The notes: generated by a model from the sequence alone, not told the origin. A DNA stretch of 64,000 nucleotides from Desmodus rotundus (GCF_022682495.2 NC_071391.1:107119195-107183194); one strand, 5' to 3'. Shown: positions 1 through 11,299, counted from the first letter of the stretch. A program made the numbers and translations.

Positions 1-655
1 CATTTATTCCCTTCATAACACATACACACTCAGAAAAACATCACTAAAATGGTTAATGAAAATAGTTTAAGTGGGTTTTCTTTGGGGGGGGGCATGCACA
101 CTTGGTTTGTTATATTATGTTCCACTATGGATCTACAAATAATTGTATTTGTACAACTCGGTTCTGCCTAGCTCTCCTGATTTCCAGTCTGGTTCTATCC
201 TTGGGACTTAAGCTTGCCCTGCCTTTAGCTGAGGCGTGACATCCTGCCTGCTCCAACCCAGAGCTGGACCCAGTGCAAACCCAGTGCAGAGAGGCAGCCC
301 AGACCACAGCAGACACCAGACTTCAGACTTTACTTCTCTAGAAACTCCACACACTCAGACTGGCTTGGATCTGGGCTGGGACGAGCCTGAGTGTGCCCTG
401 CCCCTTTGGCAATGACTTGCATGGATGGCTGCTCCTCATGGGGGCCAGGCCAAGAGCTGACTGGTTGCCCCATGGTCCTGTTCACTCCCATCTTGCTCTG
501 GGAACCTCTGAAATCCCAGCATGCTTTGAGACAATGCCTAGGTGGGCGCCTGACGTGTGGCTATTGGACAGAAGGAGGTGGTCTGCAATTCTTTAGGCAC
601 CGAAATACTTTCTAGTAATAACTTTTAATTTAAAAGTGAAATCAAATCATTTACC
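1..655. other. Unique intergenic or intronic DNA
   Basis: I see no gene or recognisable transposon here. There is a short G run near 84-92 and ordinary mixed-composition sequence. Open frames are under 75 codons and lack exon-like signals. Confidence 0.5.
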
Positions 656-659
656 TGCT

Positions 660-1690
660 TCTCTGTAGTTTTTAAAAAATATTGTTTTATGGAATACACT
701 CCATAAATGAAACTGTATATTTAAAAGTAGAGGAAAGAAATGCAAACACTAATGTACCCATTACTCATATTGAATAATTTAACATTTTCCCACAGTGATG
801 TCAGCTCTCCCCCGAGTTCTTTTCACAAAGAAAGTATTGCTCACACAGCGGTGGAGCCTAGTATCAGCCATCCATTTCCCCTCCATCCCCAGAGGTAACT
901 GTTGTCCCAACGTGCTGTTTATCATGCCTCTGCATGTCTCTGTACTTTCATCACAGGTGCAGATCCACAAATTACAGACTCAACCTGAGTGTTTTCTCCA
1001 ATTTTTTACTTTTTTAAAACTCCAAATTTATCAGACAGTTATAGAAGAACAAGGAAAACCCATCTGTCTTTCAACCAGACTTACCGTCAGTCATCATGTT
1101 CCTAAATTCGCTCTATGTTTACCTCCCCCCACATATGTACGCACACACACGCACACATGCGCGCGCACACACACACGCGCTTTTATTTTGGTGAGCCATT
1201 TGAAAGTGATTTGTGGATGTCGTGACACCCCACACTCCAGTACATTAGTACCAGAACATTCTCCTGTATGACCACAATACAACTATTTTCTTGAGAGTTT
1301 TAAACTTTCAGATGAATGGTGACACACGTTAGATATTCTATACCAAGTTACTTTTTCCAATTATAGTCACACTGACTTTTAGAATTTATTCATGTTAATA
1401 CACACAGATCTGATTAGTTCACTGGATTCTACTATGTGTTTGTATTCATTTGTCTATTTATATTAATATACTGATGGCCACATACATTGTCCAGTTCATG
1501 CCACTGAGTGCAAGGCAGCAACAACTATTCTTGTCCATGGCCCCTGTGCCACGTGCAGGAGATTTGCTGGGCCACGGGGTACGCACATCTTCAATTTCAC
1601 TAGATATTGCTAAATCATTCCGCAAAGCAGAAATCCGGTTAGGCATCGCCAACACCTGTACGCTCAGACTTTAAACTTTGCCATCTCATT
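660..1690 (-). mobile_element. Old L1 (L1M-type) 3' fragments, antisense
   Basis: The stretch reads like the reverse complement of ancient mammalian L1 3'-end sequence: AT-rich blocks with phrases such as 'ATACACTCCATAAATGAAACTG' in degraded form, and 'CCACATACATTGTCC' near 1479-1492. It is interrupted by a CA/CG microsatellite. Divergence is high, so the subfamily cannot be named. Confidence 0.45.
1139..1181. repeat. (CA)n/(CG)n dinucleotide repeat
   Basis: Alternating CA with interspersed CG dinucleotides, about 40 bases, all alternating purine-pyrimidine and therefore of possible Z-DNA-forming type. Confidence 0.9.
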
Positions 1691-2440
1691 GCTGTTTAAA
1701 TTAGCATTTCCCTGAAAGCAGAACACATTTAACCTTTCTGCACATCCCGTGTCACTGTCGTGACCCTCCATCACAGAGCGCCCTTCCAAGTTACACTTCA
1801 GGTCGTTCCCTTAGCCTAGATGGGCAGCTGCTGCTTAATCCACAGATGGCCAGGCCATCCAATAGCCAAACAGCCTAAAGCCAGTCCGTCCATCCTGGCT
1901 AAAGGTTCAGGGACCCCTCCTATAAAGAGCAAGAACTCTAATAAAGGACCACATGACCATTTTTTTCAATGTAACAAGCGCAATTTTAACTAAACAGTTC
2001 CTAGTCCTGGATTTTAATCTGTATGTTTGAAACCATTAGAAGTCTAATGCCTAGATAAGTAGCACAGACTCCCAACTCTGGGAACCAGCAAAAAATGGAC
2101 CAGACAGAGGCCACACAGCTCATTGCCTTTGCTCAAGAGAAAGGTGAGCAGCTCCCGAGCACCACGTCAGTCGACTGTAGGTGAAACAAGGCAGCCTTAC
2201 TTCAATGACTAAAGAAGTGGACAGGGCGGAAGGAGAAGGTGGGCAGAGGGCATGTGATGAGGGGAAACAGACCAGCTGCAAGTTAGACCTGGCTGTTGGT
2301 TTCAGCTCGCTTTCTTGCTCTGGAGAAGGAGCTAAACTAGATGGCTTACGTTTTTTGTTCTTTCAATTCGAACATTTAATAGTTTTATGACACTATAAAA
2401 GCCTGTGGAAATTCATTTTATTTCATCCCTACACAAATTG
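1691..2440. other. Unique DNA
   Basis: No recognisable gene or repeat. A short open frame of 69 codons near 2181-2390 has no splice or homology support. Confidence 0.45.
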
Positions 2441-2504
2441 GGGTTCAAAAAGCTGACCCTGAGTTATCAACAAGAAAATGACATGAAACAAAAAAGATAC
2501 TTAC

Positions 2505-2624
2505 TTCATTATTCAAGAAGTTAGAAAAGTTTAGGTTACATTTTAGAGTATTTCCACAAGAAATGGCTAAAGTTAACTTTAGCACTTGGGAAAGGGAGCA
2601 TTTATTGTCTGGAAAGCCAAATTT
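2505..2624 (-). other. Exon-like segment, minus strand (weak candidate)
   Basis: On the minus strand a pyrimidine-rich run ending CCCTTAAG is followed by 120 bases (40 codons) that stay open in one frame and end at a near-ideal donor, GAA|GTAAGTATC. The exon would be phase 0-0, beginning KFGFPDNKCSLS and ending NFLNNE. The peptide resembles no family I know. Chance splice-site pairs are common in 64 kb, so this could equally be a non-coding RNA exon or nothing. Confidence 0.2.
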
Positions 2625-2639
2625 CTTAAGGGATAAAAG

Positions 2640-3265
2640 ACACACACATGAAATCGTTACGCCACAAATACACAGGGAAGACTCTCAGGTACTCTTCTAG
2701 GCATGAGCAGAGAAGAGCACCATTCTGACCCCAAGGGGTCCGTGATCTAATGGAGGAGACAAGCAAGAAAACACGTGTCTTAATATAAACTGGTTGGTGT
2801 GAATTTCATGCCTGTGTAGGGCACTGGGGGGAGGGGCGCATGACTCAGTTATGATCAAGAGCAGGAAGTTCACAGGCTCCCTTGGTCAAGTCGTTTAGGA
2901 ACATTGACCACTGACTGAAGTGCCCACAGTGCACAAACGCATTGTAAGCTGAAGACACCCGTGTCTGGACGTGGTTAGGGCAGGAGGTGTCCGCATCATG
3001 CTCCACTCACTTGGGAGCTCCCCTTCTGAACAGAAGATGGTTAGCCTCTGAAGACCTCTGGGACAATAGGGCCATTGAGAAGGCAACACTGTCCCCTCCC
3101 CAGGGGGCTTCCAGTCACTGGAATGAAGGCAGGCTAGTGATTCGCTCCTGAGGTGAGGCTCAAACACCTTCTTGCCAGGGCCTCCCCTCACTCCTCTGGG
3201 CTAGAGGGGAGTAATACTCCTCTCCTTTCTCAGGTATTCCAGGTGATGTTCTACTCTGCTTTCTT
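2640..3265. other. Unique DNA with possible old LINE remnant
   Basis: Bases 2690-2790 loosely resemble an ancient LINE or MIR phrase ('GATCTAATGGAGGAGACAAG'). The rest is unassigned. No gene is visible. Confidence 0.35.
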
Positions 3266-3269
3266 AGCC

Positions 3270-3415
3270 ACTTGTCACATGTATTGTAAGCACTGCTTCT
3301 CCTGTTTGCTCCCCGACATTTTTAGCTCCTGAGGGCTGAGACCCTATCATATTCTACTTGGTAACCACAGAAGGTGTTCAGTAATTGTTCAATGGATGGA
3401 CGATGCATGCACACC
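3270..3415 (+). mobile_element. L2-type LINE 3' end
   Basis: The phrase 'TTTAGCTCCTGAGGGCTGAG' followed by 'GTGTTCAGTAATTGTTCAAT' matches the characteristic L2 3' end (organ-size phrase, then 'cagtaaatgttt...'). It is strongly diverged. Confidence 0.6.
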
Positions 3416-3419
3416 AGGC

Positions 3420-4075
3420 ATTCTTCCAAGGCAGACAGGGAGGGAGGGGGTTCATAATGTTGGTCTGATTAATTTCACAACATGCAGGCATTCTAGAAGC
3501 AAAAAAAAAAAAAGCATGGAAAATGTGGGCTGGTATGTTTGTTTTGTTTTATTTTCTGAGGCAAAATGAAGAGGGTAGGATGAACCGAGTTAATTTAACA
3601 TCACTAACCGCTCACTGAAAGTTGTTTGGAATCCAGTTTCCAAAAACTCCAAGCACAGCAGGGTGCAAGGTTCCCAGATGGCAAGTGGGCTGTCGGGACT
3701 TCATGGGCAACGGAAACGGGCAAATTGCATTTTGCACAGCCACATACCTCCTCAACTGATCCCAACTATTATTTCCGCACCAGGCAAGTGACTCGGGGGT
3801 GGGAGTGCGGGTGGATAAAGGTGCCTGGAGCCAGGGCGAGAGGAAGGCTGGGCCAAGGGGCCCCAACGCGTGCACACTTCGTTAGCCTGCTTTCATCCTT
3901 TTTGAATAAAATCTGCATTCCTTCTCTCAGAGAAGGGCAGCCCTGCTCCCCACCTAACAGCCCTGAATGTGGTGGACTCGGTGCCCCTCAAGCCAGGCTC
4001 CCGCAAGGCAGCTGAACCCAGGCCAGCGTCAGCACAGAAGAAAAAGGGAGATTGTCCCCCTTGCCCAGCTCAAAC
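3420..4075. other. Unique DNA with short A run
   Basis: An A12-13 run lies near 3500-3513. Open frames of 87 and 129 codons overlap on opposite strands near 3612-4015 and look like chance frames in GC-rich sequence. Confidence 0.45.
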
Positions 4076-4079
4076 ATTT

Positions 4080-4480
4080 CATTCTCTTCCTAGGCCTCAA
4101 AACCCTAATTTGACCACAAAAACCTGGCCTCTGGTGTTTCTGTTATGAGTATCAGATTCCTTGGCTGAACTTGGCTGTTCACTGCCTGAACAAATTACAT
4201 TAACAATACAGAGAAATGTATACAGGGCCTTAAAAACACTGCTGAGCAGGGACCAAAACAAAGACGGCGGTGTCCTAGCAACAAACCTACCCCCCCCACC
4301 CCCCCCCAGCAGCCTCCGGCCCTGCCAGGGATTGTGAGCCATTGAGCTCCTCTCTTCTCTGCAAACAATTAGGGACAGAGAAGTCACAATTACAGATGGG
4401 ATTTACAGCCAGAGGAGCAATCTATAAATCACAGAGCTCCCACCCCTGGCCATTCCCAGCCAAATAATCAGAGCCAGATG
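4080..4480. promoter_or_regulatory. Repeat-poor block with clustered factor-site-like motifs (candidate conserved element)
   Basis: This 400-base block carries no recognisable transposon. It holds several sequences resembling developmental factor sites: a RUNX-like ACCACA (4114), an X-box-like GTGTCCTAGCAAC (4270-4282), SOX-like ACAAT sites, a homeodomain-like CAATTAGG (4367) and AATAATCA (4465). Two C-rich runs lie at 4291-4308. That it is conserved or functional is an inference from composition and motif density only. Confidence 0.25.
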
Positions 4481-4734
4481 TTCACCACAGCTGCTTTAAC
4501 GTGGGTACGCTGTTGTCCAACTTGACCATGCCCCTACTCTGAGAATCAGCAGAGGCTCCAGCCAAAGCGTCCTGCCAAGCCCGAGGGGGCCTCTGCACCC
4601 TGGAGCTGGCCCAACTGCAGGAAAAGTTGGGTCGTGCGGGAACTGTGTTAGAGGCACTCCCGCTGGTGAGCCCTGTGGATCCTGGGTTCCCCCGAGCCCT
4701 GCACAATTTAGGGACAGTGACAAACGTCACTGAC

Positions 4735-4925
4735 ACTCGTGAGGTACTAAGCCCTGAGCCGAGCACAGGTAGTCCCTTGCTGAAGAACACTTTTAAGATA
4801 TAACCCAATTCGCAAAAAACTGAGCCTTAGCGAGGTCAACAGTTTTCTAGAAGGCCAGTGAGGGTAAGCAGCAGAGCAGCAACTCAAAGCTGGGTCAGCC
4901 TGACCTTGATGCCCCAGTAATCTCA
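4735..4925 (-). mobile_element. MIR SINE
   Basis: Reverse complement of the MIR core: 'AAACTGAGCCTTAGCGAGG' at about 4818-4836, followed by the 'AGCAGAGCAGCAACTCAAA' side of the tRNA-like half. Confidence 0.65.
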
Positions 4926-5194
4926 TAATAATTAAACTGCGGGACGGAGAGACTCTGATTCAGGACGTGGGGCCGGCAGTTTCCAAAAGGCTCTCATGGT
5001 CAAACCTGGAGAAGACTTGTCATTCATTTATTTCTCCATAGGTGGTGGCCTTTTAAATTTCTGGACTGACCAAGTCCGAGTTTTAGGACCTGGGGCCCAC
5101 GGGACAGCAAACTCTAAGTGTGGCGAAATCTAGGCTATTTAAATACTGCCAAGGGGTTTCTCTTTACAGACCCCCTAATTATGCACGTGTTCTT

Positions 5195-5480
5195 TATCTT
5201 TAGCTTATTTACTGAGATATAACGCACAATAGCACGCACACAACTAAACGTCCAGCTCCATTAACTTTTACACATGTATAAACCCATGTCAGGTCAAGAT
5301 ATGGAACATTCTAGAGGGTTCTTGCATGTGTCCTCCCTGTCAGTGTACCCCTGCCCAAGGTATCCACTGCTCTCACCTGTAGCACCATAGACAGTTGTGC
5401 TTGTGTTTGAGCGAAAGGAGTCACACAGCGTGTCGCTGGCGTGAAGACAGGTCTGTGCAGCTTTGGGGAACAGCGGTGTT
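5195..5480 (-). mobile_element. Old L1 3' fragment, antisense
   Basis: Starts with 'TTTACTGAGATATAACGCAC' and continues with 'CCATGTCAGGTCAAGATATG' and 'CAGTGTACCCCTGCCCAAGG'. These are reverse-complement phrases of ancient L1 3' regions, followed by a degraded 'CACCATAGACAGTTGTGC'. Confidence 0.6.
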
Positions 5481-5484
5481 GAGC

Positions 5485-7490
5485 CAAGGCTCTCGGATCA
5501 AAACCACCAACAACGAAAATGTGCGATTCCACAGTTAGTCCTGTCGGCTACAGCAGCTTTGTGAGGCTATTCCACGACCTTTCTGACTCTTCTCCACAGG
5601 CCCCTGTTCGTGGTGTCTGGGACACCCTGTCCTCAAGGGGTGGACAAGCCCCTGGCCATCTGTCTTCCAGCACTGCCTGGTAACGGAATCTGGGAGTAAC
5701 AAGCTGTGTTTACCCCACTTGTCACCCTCATCCTTTACCCGCTGACAGCCACCATCTTTCACTCCTCAGGAAGGGCAGCAGGGCACGGAGGATGTGACTG
5801 AGGCTCTTCAGGGGAGGAGGAGGATCACACAGGCTGGAATGCCTGGGCACAGAGTGCTCTCCAGGTTCAGGTTCAGGCCACTGAGGCAAAGCGCTCCACT
5901 ATCGTCCCTCACACCGCTCACCGCCCCGGGAGGTCCTCGCTGGGAACGCCCCACCCTGGCAAGGGGAGGCCACCCACTGGCCATCCGTGCACAGCAGGAC
6001 CCCTGTTGCGCTGGGCCTTTCACTCAGAGAGATCCGCGCAGAAAGCTGTGCGAGGTGGGAGTGAGTTGGGGTCACAGCAAATTTCAGTTGAGATGATGCA
6101 AAAAAAAATAAAAAAATAAAAAAGCCAGCACAATAGGAAGCGATTCTGAGAAAAGCAAACCTACACCTGACCCTGGGAGGGGCAGGATTTTCTTTTCTTG
6201 GCTTTCTCCCTGGTCTTGACCTCCCCCTAAAGCACAGTGCTGTTCACCTTAGCTCCCTGGCAGTGCCCCAATTTCACTTCCCAGGGTGGCTACTTTTAGC
6301 TGCACCCAGCACCTGTTTGTTTTCATGACTGTCTTAAAATTCTAAATCGGTTGGCATATTATGACACAGGACACCTCCAAAGGATCTAATGCTACCAGCC
6401 GGAAGTGGCAGATCCTTAGGAATTTGTACTCTCATCTAAGTACTTACGACTGACACATAAATACAGTGACCCTATCTTCCAAACATAACACTGGGGCATG
6501 AGATTCCACAAAGGTTATTTTAGGGTATGACTTCTGTGTGTGTGAGACAACTGAAGAGGTGTTATTTAGACGCGGATATAGTGGAATTAGAGCAAAGTCT
6601 TGATTCTTGGGGCTACGTTTTATCTGTGATGAGGGCTCCCAGAAAATTTCAGAACTTGAAGTTGACATAGACACAGGCCATGCCCAAGTTCAGCATTTCA
6701 AAGCCCAACGCAGTCACTGCCGCTAGGGTTCCCAAAGGAGCTGGGGTCTGTTCTCACAGCCAGCCCAAAAGCCCGCTCCTGCCCTGCATACCGGCAAGCT
6801 GGGGGCCTCTCCTTCCTTCTCTATGTTATCTGCTTCAAGGCTTCTTCTGGGCTTTCATTAGGTCACCCCATTTCCCCAGTCTCAGCCTGTGTACCCCACC
6901 CTTTCACCTCACTACCTACCTTGCCAACTTCTAGGACTCTTCCATTCAAACACGGGAGGAGTTTTGCCTCTTCTAGTCCTGGGGGGGTCTAAAGGGCAAT
7001 CTATTTTCTGATCCTGTAAATGACACAGGAGGGTCTTCTGACCCTTCCCATGACTCTGTTTGGACCCCAGTGACCCCGACCAGAGCCTGCTCAGCAGGGC
7101 AGTGCTGCGGTCAGAGACCTGTGCATGCCCAACCTGGAAGCGAGCTCATCCTTCCACAGGGGCTGAAGATACAGACGAGTATCAGTCACCCCGAGGCCCA
7201 AAGCCATCTGCAACTCACACCAAGGCATCTGAGTAGAAAACTCGCAACCAGTGATAAGAAGAGTGAAAATGTCTGCAGCCACTTAAAGTAGCTCACACTT
7301 TCCTATGTCCCAGCTTTGCTCTTGCTGTTCCCTCTTCCTGGCATTCTCTCCTCCCTGTCCTAGATCAGGTTCAATTCAAAGGAAAAACATCAAGACCGCA
7401 GACTGTGATGAGCCTTCCTGCCTCGGTACCACAGTAAAACACGTGAATGCTTCCCACGGCCAGACAGAGAGTACTCCCGAATGATTGCAG
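5485..7490. other. Unique DNA with A-rich tract
   Basis: No gene is supported. An A-rich tract (A/T interspersed) lies at 6100-6124. 7290-7370 has an L2-like look ('CTCTTCCTGGCATTCTCTCC') but is too short to call firmly. Open frames up to 100 codons occur on both strands and lack splice support. Confidence 0.4.
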
Positions 7491-7499
7491 TACAGTAAT

Positions 7500-7690
7500 A
7501 ACTGGATGCTTCCTAAGAGGTGGGCCCTGTACCCACCCAGGCCTTTGCACGGGCTCACCCGTGAGACAGACACTGTCACCGCCCAGTCCGCACAGAGGTC
7601 AGGTGCCTGCTCGAAGTCATGCCTACTGCTGAGTGGCAGGGCCAGGGTTTGAACCCAGCCCTTCTCTTTGCCCTAACAGGACAGCTCTCC
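7500..7690 (-). mobile_element. MIR SINE
   Basis: The reverse-complement MIR pattern is visible at the right side: 'GAGTGGCAGGGCCAGGGTTTG' in degraded form at 7630-7651, where MIR has its CTGCCACT/AACCC region, preceded by a weakly recognisable middle. Confidence 0.5.
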
Positions 7691-7694
7691 AGGA

Positions 7695-8125
7695 GGGGAG
7701 GGTGCTGCCCCTGGAGGGGCCGCTGTTACCATGAAGGAATTCGAGCCCAGCTTCGCTACACCTCTGAATTTTTTTCAAGAGAAGCTGGAATTCTGGATTT
7801 TTACACGACCTTTTCTAACTCTGTAAAATCACTACTCCAGCCCCAAGCCACATCTGAAAGGGGCTTTGGCCAGTGGGCACAAGTCACACCCGCTATGAAC
7901 AACACATCACGCACCTGAGCAAGCTCTGCTAAGTGGGGTCTCTCCTTCTGCGGCCTAGAGTTATGAGTTAAATGTCTGTGATTCAGGCACTTGTAAATTA
8001 TAAGCTAAGTGAGGACAGGGAGCAGGTCTTAGAATTCATCATGTTTTGTGAAAAACAGCCTCTTGGCCTCCTGGGAAAAATGGGAGAGACTCACCTTCAC
8101 ATAGGAGACCCTAGTACATGGGGGC
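7695..8125. other. Unique DNA
   Basis: I see no repeat or gene that can be supported in this stretch. Confidence 0.4.
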
Positions 8126-8129
8126 CGGG

Positions 8130-8275
8130 TAAAGGGGGCCGAAGTCCATGGTGACGGAAGATGATCTGACTTTGGGTGGTGGGCGCACAGTGCGATGAGG
8201 TGCAGATCGTGTATCATAGAAACGTACACCTGAAACCTACATGATCTTTTTAATCAATGTCACTTCAGTCCATTT
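8130..8275 (+). mobile_element. L1 3' UTR end fragment
   Basis: Reads 'CATGGTGACGGAAGATGATC...TGTATCATAGAAACGTACACCTGAAACCTACATGATC...TTTTTTAAAA' in scattered matches. This is the 3' end of a laurasiatherian L1 family, and the same module recurs at 58221-58408. Confidence 0.65.
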
Positions 8276-8279
8276 TTTA

Positions 8280-8565
8280 AAAGAAAAAATAAAGCAAGCC
8301 AAAAATCACTCAAATTTAGAAAATGAAAAGTTCTCCTAAAACCATTCCACATGTAGTTTTTTATGCAGAGATTAAAGAAAAACAAAAAAACAAAAAACTG
8401 AGGTAAAACCTTTCTTACAAATCTTTTATTCTGCTTATGAAGAAAAGCAAAAAACGAGGTATAATTTCTGCCCATTGCATTAGTTTAAATAGAAAAAGGC
8501 CGGTAAGTCGATGTGTCATACCTGAGGGGCCATTGCCTAACCCTACATTATGAGAATTTATGACT
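8280..8565. other. A/T-rich unique DNA
   Basis: A-rich sequence with A-run clusters at 8280-8400. Nothing further is recognisable. Confidence 0.4.
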
Positions 8566-8569
8566 AAGC

Positions 8570-8715
8570 TCCCTCCTAACAGTTTTGTAGTTTTACCTTT
8601 TACATTGTAGGTCTTTGCTCAATTTTCAGTTAATTTTTGTATACAACATGAAGTAGATTTCATTACCCCCCAAAATTAGGGGTCCAACTTCATTCTGTGC
8701 AAGATAATTTTATAA
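8570..8715 (-). mobile_element. L1 ORF2 fragment, antisense
   Basis: 'TTTTACATTGTAGGTCTTTG' followed by 'CAGTTAATTTTTGTATAC' and 'AGGGGTCCAACTTCATTC' are the reverse complement of a well-known L1 ORF2 segment. Confidence 0.75.
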
Positions 8716-8719
8716 TCTT

Positions 8720-9180
8720 AGCAGGTTATGAGACATGGGGGCTACAGCCCCCTTATTGTCATGGGAAAGAAGTTGAGATACTTCGTGGTTTCAACTAAGG
8801 GGCAAATACTGAGCCTACAGGCCAACAGGAACCTAAAATCCTTTTCTCATGAAAGGTTAGAGTGGATTCTCCATGGTTTCAGTGAATTGTAATAGCACTT
8901 CTAACATTTGAAAGCTACAACTTATCTCTTACACATTATGTACATTTTAACACAGATCAACTAAAATGACAAGAATACCAAATGTCCCTACTACAGATGA
9001 AATGTCAACTCAGTATCACATTTTTAAAGACACTAAATTTCGGATAGTTGAGTATTTGAAATGTGAGTTCAGATGATGTATACACCGGACTCAAACTATA
9101 TGGAAAATTGCCATGAAAGAAAATTAATTCCAAATGGTTCAAAAGTTAGAAGGTCAAAAAAAAATTAAAAGACACTTTTA
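8720..9180. other. Unique AT-rich DNA
   Basis: No gene or clear transposon. AT-rich sequence between L1 pieces, probably including unrecognised old LINE sequence. Confidence 0.35.
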
Positions 9181-9183
9181 AAA

Positions 9184-9341
9184 GTTTGGTTAGAGTATTG
9201 TCCCGATTGTCAAGGTCGCAGGCTTGAGCCCAGGTCAGGGCACACACAAGAATTCTTGTATGAATGCATAAATACATGGAACAACAAATTGACATTTCTC
9301 CCTCCCTCTCTCTAAAATCAATCAATAAATTTATTTTTAAA
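9184..9341 (+). mobile_element. VES SINE (diverged)
   Basis: tRNA-derived bat SINE: 'TTGGTTAGAGTATTGTCCCG' head, 'GAGCCCAGGTCAGGGCACAC' core, 'TCTCTCTAAAATCAATCAAT' tail. No clean target duplication was found. Confidence 0.8.
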
Positions 9342-9354
9342 GATGCCAAAGCAT

Positions 9355-9600
9355 CCTATAAAGCCCCAGAAAGGAAGATGATGCGACAATAGACCAAAGG
9401 AACAGAACAGAGAACTTGGACAGGCTCAAGCATGTGGAGAGGAAAAGATGGTTTGGAAGTGGGCAGTCTGACCCCTTCCTCATGCCATACTCAAGTTCAT
9501 CAACTGGATTAAAGATTTTATTTCATCCCTCTTTTTACACTAATGAGAGAAATGCATGCTAACTGTGGTTAAACATTCCAACAATACAATGAAATTCTAT
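9355..9600 (+). mobile_element. L1 ORF2 fragment
   Basis: 'AATAGACCAAAGGAACAGAA' followed by 'GACCCCTTCCTCATGCCATA' and 'TCATCAACTGGATTAAAGA' matches the 3' half of L1 ORF2. No open reading frame survives. Confidence 0.8.
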
Positions 9601-9610
9601 CTTAAAAGAA

Positions 9611-9809
9611 AAGATTTTATTTATTTATTTTTAGAGAAGGGGAAGGGAAGGAGAGAGGGAGAGAAATGTCAATGTGTGGTTGCCTCTCGCACACCCCCAA
9701 CTGGGGACCTGGCCCACAACCCAGGCATGTGCCCTGACTGGGAACCCAACCTGCAACTTTTTGCCCTGCAGTCCAACACCCAACGAACTGAGCCACAGCA
9801 ATCAGGGCT
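9611..9809 (-). mobile_element. VES SINE
   Basis: Reverse-complement VES: begins with the T-rich tail complement at 9611 and ends 'GAGCCACAGCAATCAGGGC' at 9809. It contains the complement of the CATGCCTGGGTTGTGGGCC block. It forms an inverted pair with the plus-strand copy at 9841. Confidence 0.92.
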
Positions 9810-9840
9810 AAAGACCCAATATTAAAATATCAAAGACTTG

Positions 9841-9998
9841 CCCCAGCTGGTGTGGCTTTGATTTCTGTTAGGGCACATGCACAGGTTGTGGGCCAGGTCC
9901 CCATTTGGGGGGTGTGAGAGTTGGCCAATCGATGTTCCGTACCCTCTCTTTGTCCCTCCCTCCCCTCTTTCTAAAAATAAATAAAATATTTTAAAAAT
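9841..9998 (+). mobile_element. VES SINE with internal deletion
   Basis: Head 'CCCCAGCTGGTGTGGCT' joins almost directly to 'GTTAGGGCACATGCACAGG', so about 45 bases containing the B box are missing. Flanked by duplicated host L1 sequence: TATCAAAGACTTG before (about 9828-9840) and TACCAAAGACTTG after (about 10000-10012). Confidence 0.88.
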
Positions 9999-9999
9999 A

Positions 10000-11015
10000 T
10001 ACCAAAGACTTGAAACAACATTTTTCTAAAGAAGACAATACCAATGGCCAATAAACACATAAAAAGATGCTGAACATCATCAACCCTCAGAAAAATGAAA
10101 ATCAAAACCACAATGAGACACCAGTTCACACGCACTAGGATGGCTACAAGCAAAAGGACAGACAACTGTAAGTGTTGACATAGATGTAGAAATAGGAATC
10201 CTCACACATTGCTAGTGGCGACACAAATGACGCACTCACTTTGGAATATAGCCTGGCAGTCCCTCAAACATTCAGTTGCCACACACCCCAGCAATTCCTG
10301 TCCTAGTTGTAGACTCAAGATAACAGAAAATGTTTGCGCACGTAACAGCACTATTCATAATAGCCCAAATGTGACAACAACCCAAAGGCCCGCTGACTAA
10401 TGAATGGATGTGCAACATGGAACTGCTATCTCCATATAATGAGATAGTTATTCAGCCATGAAAAGAAATGTGCGCTGTCCTGATTGGGTAGTTCAGTTGG
10501 TTGGAGCGTAGTCTGTATACCACAAAAGGTTTGTGGGTTCAATTCCCGGTCAGGGCGCACACAGGAGGCAACCAAACAATGTTTCTCTTTCTCTCTCTCT
10601 CCCTCCCTTCCTCTCTCTCTAAAATCAATAAACATATCCTTGGGTGAGGATTAAAAAAAAAACAGAAAGGTGTACTGATTCATAAAGCAGTATGAAAACC
10701 TGAAAACTGTATGCTAAGTGAAAGAAACCAGACAGAAAAGGCTACGTGTCGTATGCTTCCATTCTATGAAATGTCCAGAACAGGCAACTCCAGAGACGAA
10801 AGACCAGTGGTTGTCAGAGGTTAGAGGGAGGAAGGGCCCAGGGAGAGTGACCGCTAATGGGTAAGAGCTTCTTTCTGGAGTGATGAAATGTTTTCGGATT
10901 ACAGTGATGATAGCAGCCTAACTGTGAACACCCTAAAACCACTGAATTGTTTAACAAAAGGGCGAATTTTATGTATGTACATTATCTCTAAATAAAATTA
11001 ATAAAATATATTTTT
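10000..11015 (+). mobile_element. Old L1 ORF2 end and 3' UTR
   Basis: Classic degenerate L1 3' sequence: 'GAAAATCAAAACCACAATGA', 'CACTATTCATAATAGCCCAA', 'TGGTTGTCAGAGGTTAGAGG', ending 'ATCTCTAAATAAAATTAAT'. It is split by a VES SINE at 10474-10662. The reading frame is destroyed by stops and frameshifts. Confidence 0.88.
10474..10662 (+). mobile_element. VES SINE, hairpin-tail class
   Basis: Head 'CTGATTGGGTAGTTCAGTTGG', 'GGTTCAATTCCCGGTCAGGG' (B box), tail 'AATCAATAAACATATCCTTG' then GGTGAGGATTA8. Approximate target duplication AGAAATGTGC/AGAAAGGTGT flanks the insertion into the L1. Confidence 0.9.
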
Positions 11016-11084
11016 AGCCACTAAAGAAGTAGGGAAAAAATGATTGCACAGTATTTCTGGAAATAAACCTGAATCTTTGCTCCA

Positions 11085-11281
11085 ACTGGCATACCCTGAA
11101 CAGTGCTTCCAACCCTAGCTGCCCCATGGAATCACCCGGGGAACTTTTAAAAACACACAGATGCCTGGACCTCCTTCCCCGAGATTATGATTTCATTGGT
11201 CTGGGGTGGGGCTTGGGGACTCGTGTTTTTGAAAAGTTCCCCAGTTGATGCTAATGTGCAGCCAGAATTGAGAACTGCTGC
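11085..11281. mobile_element. hAT-Charlie MITE (MER-type)
   Basis: Carries the typical 'GGAATCACCCGGGGAACTTT', 'GGTCTGGGGTGGGGCTTGGG' and terminal 'GAGAACTGCTG' of old non-autonomous hAT elements. The exact subfamily is not assigned. Confidence 0.7.
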
Positions 11282-11299
11282 CCCAGAATTTGAGCTTTT

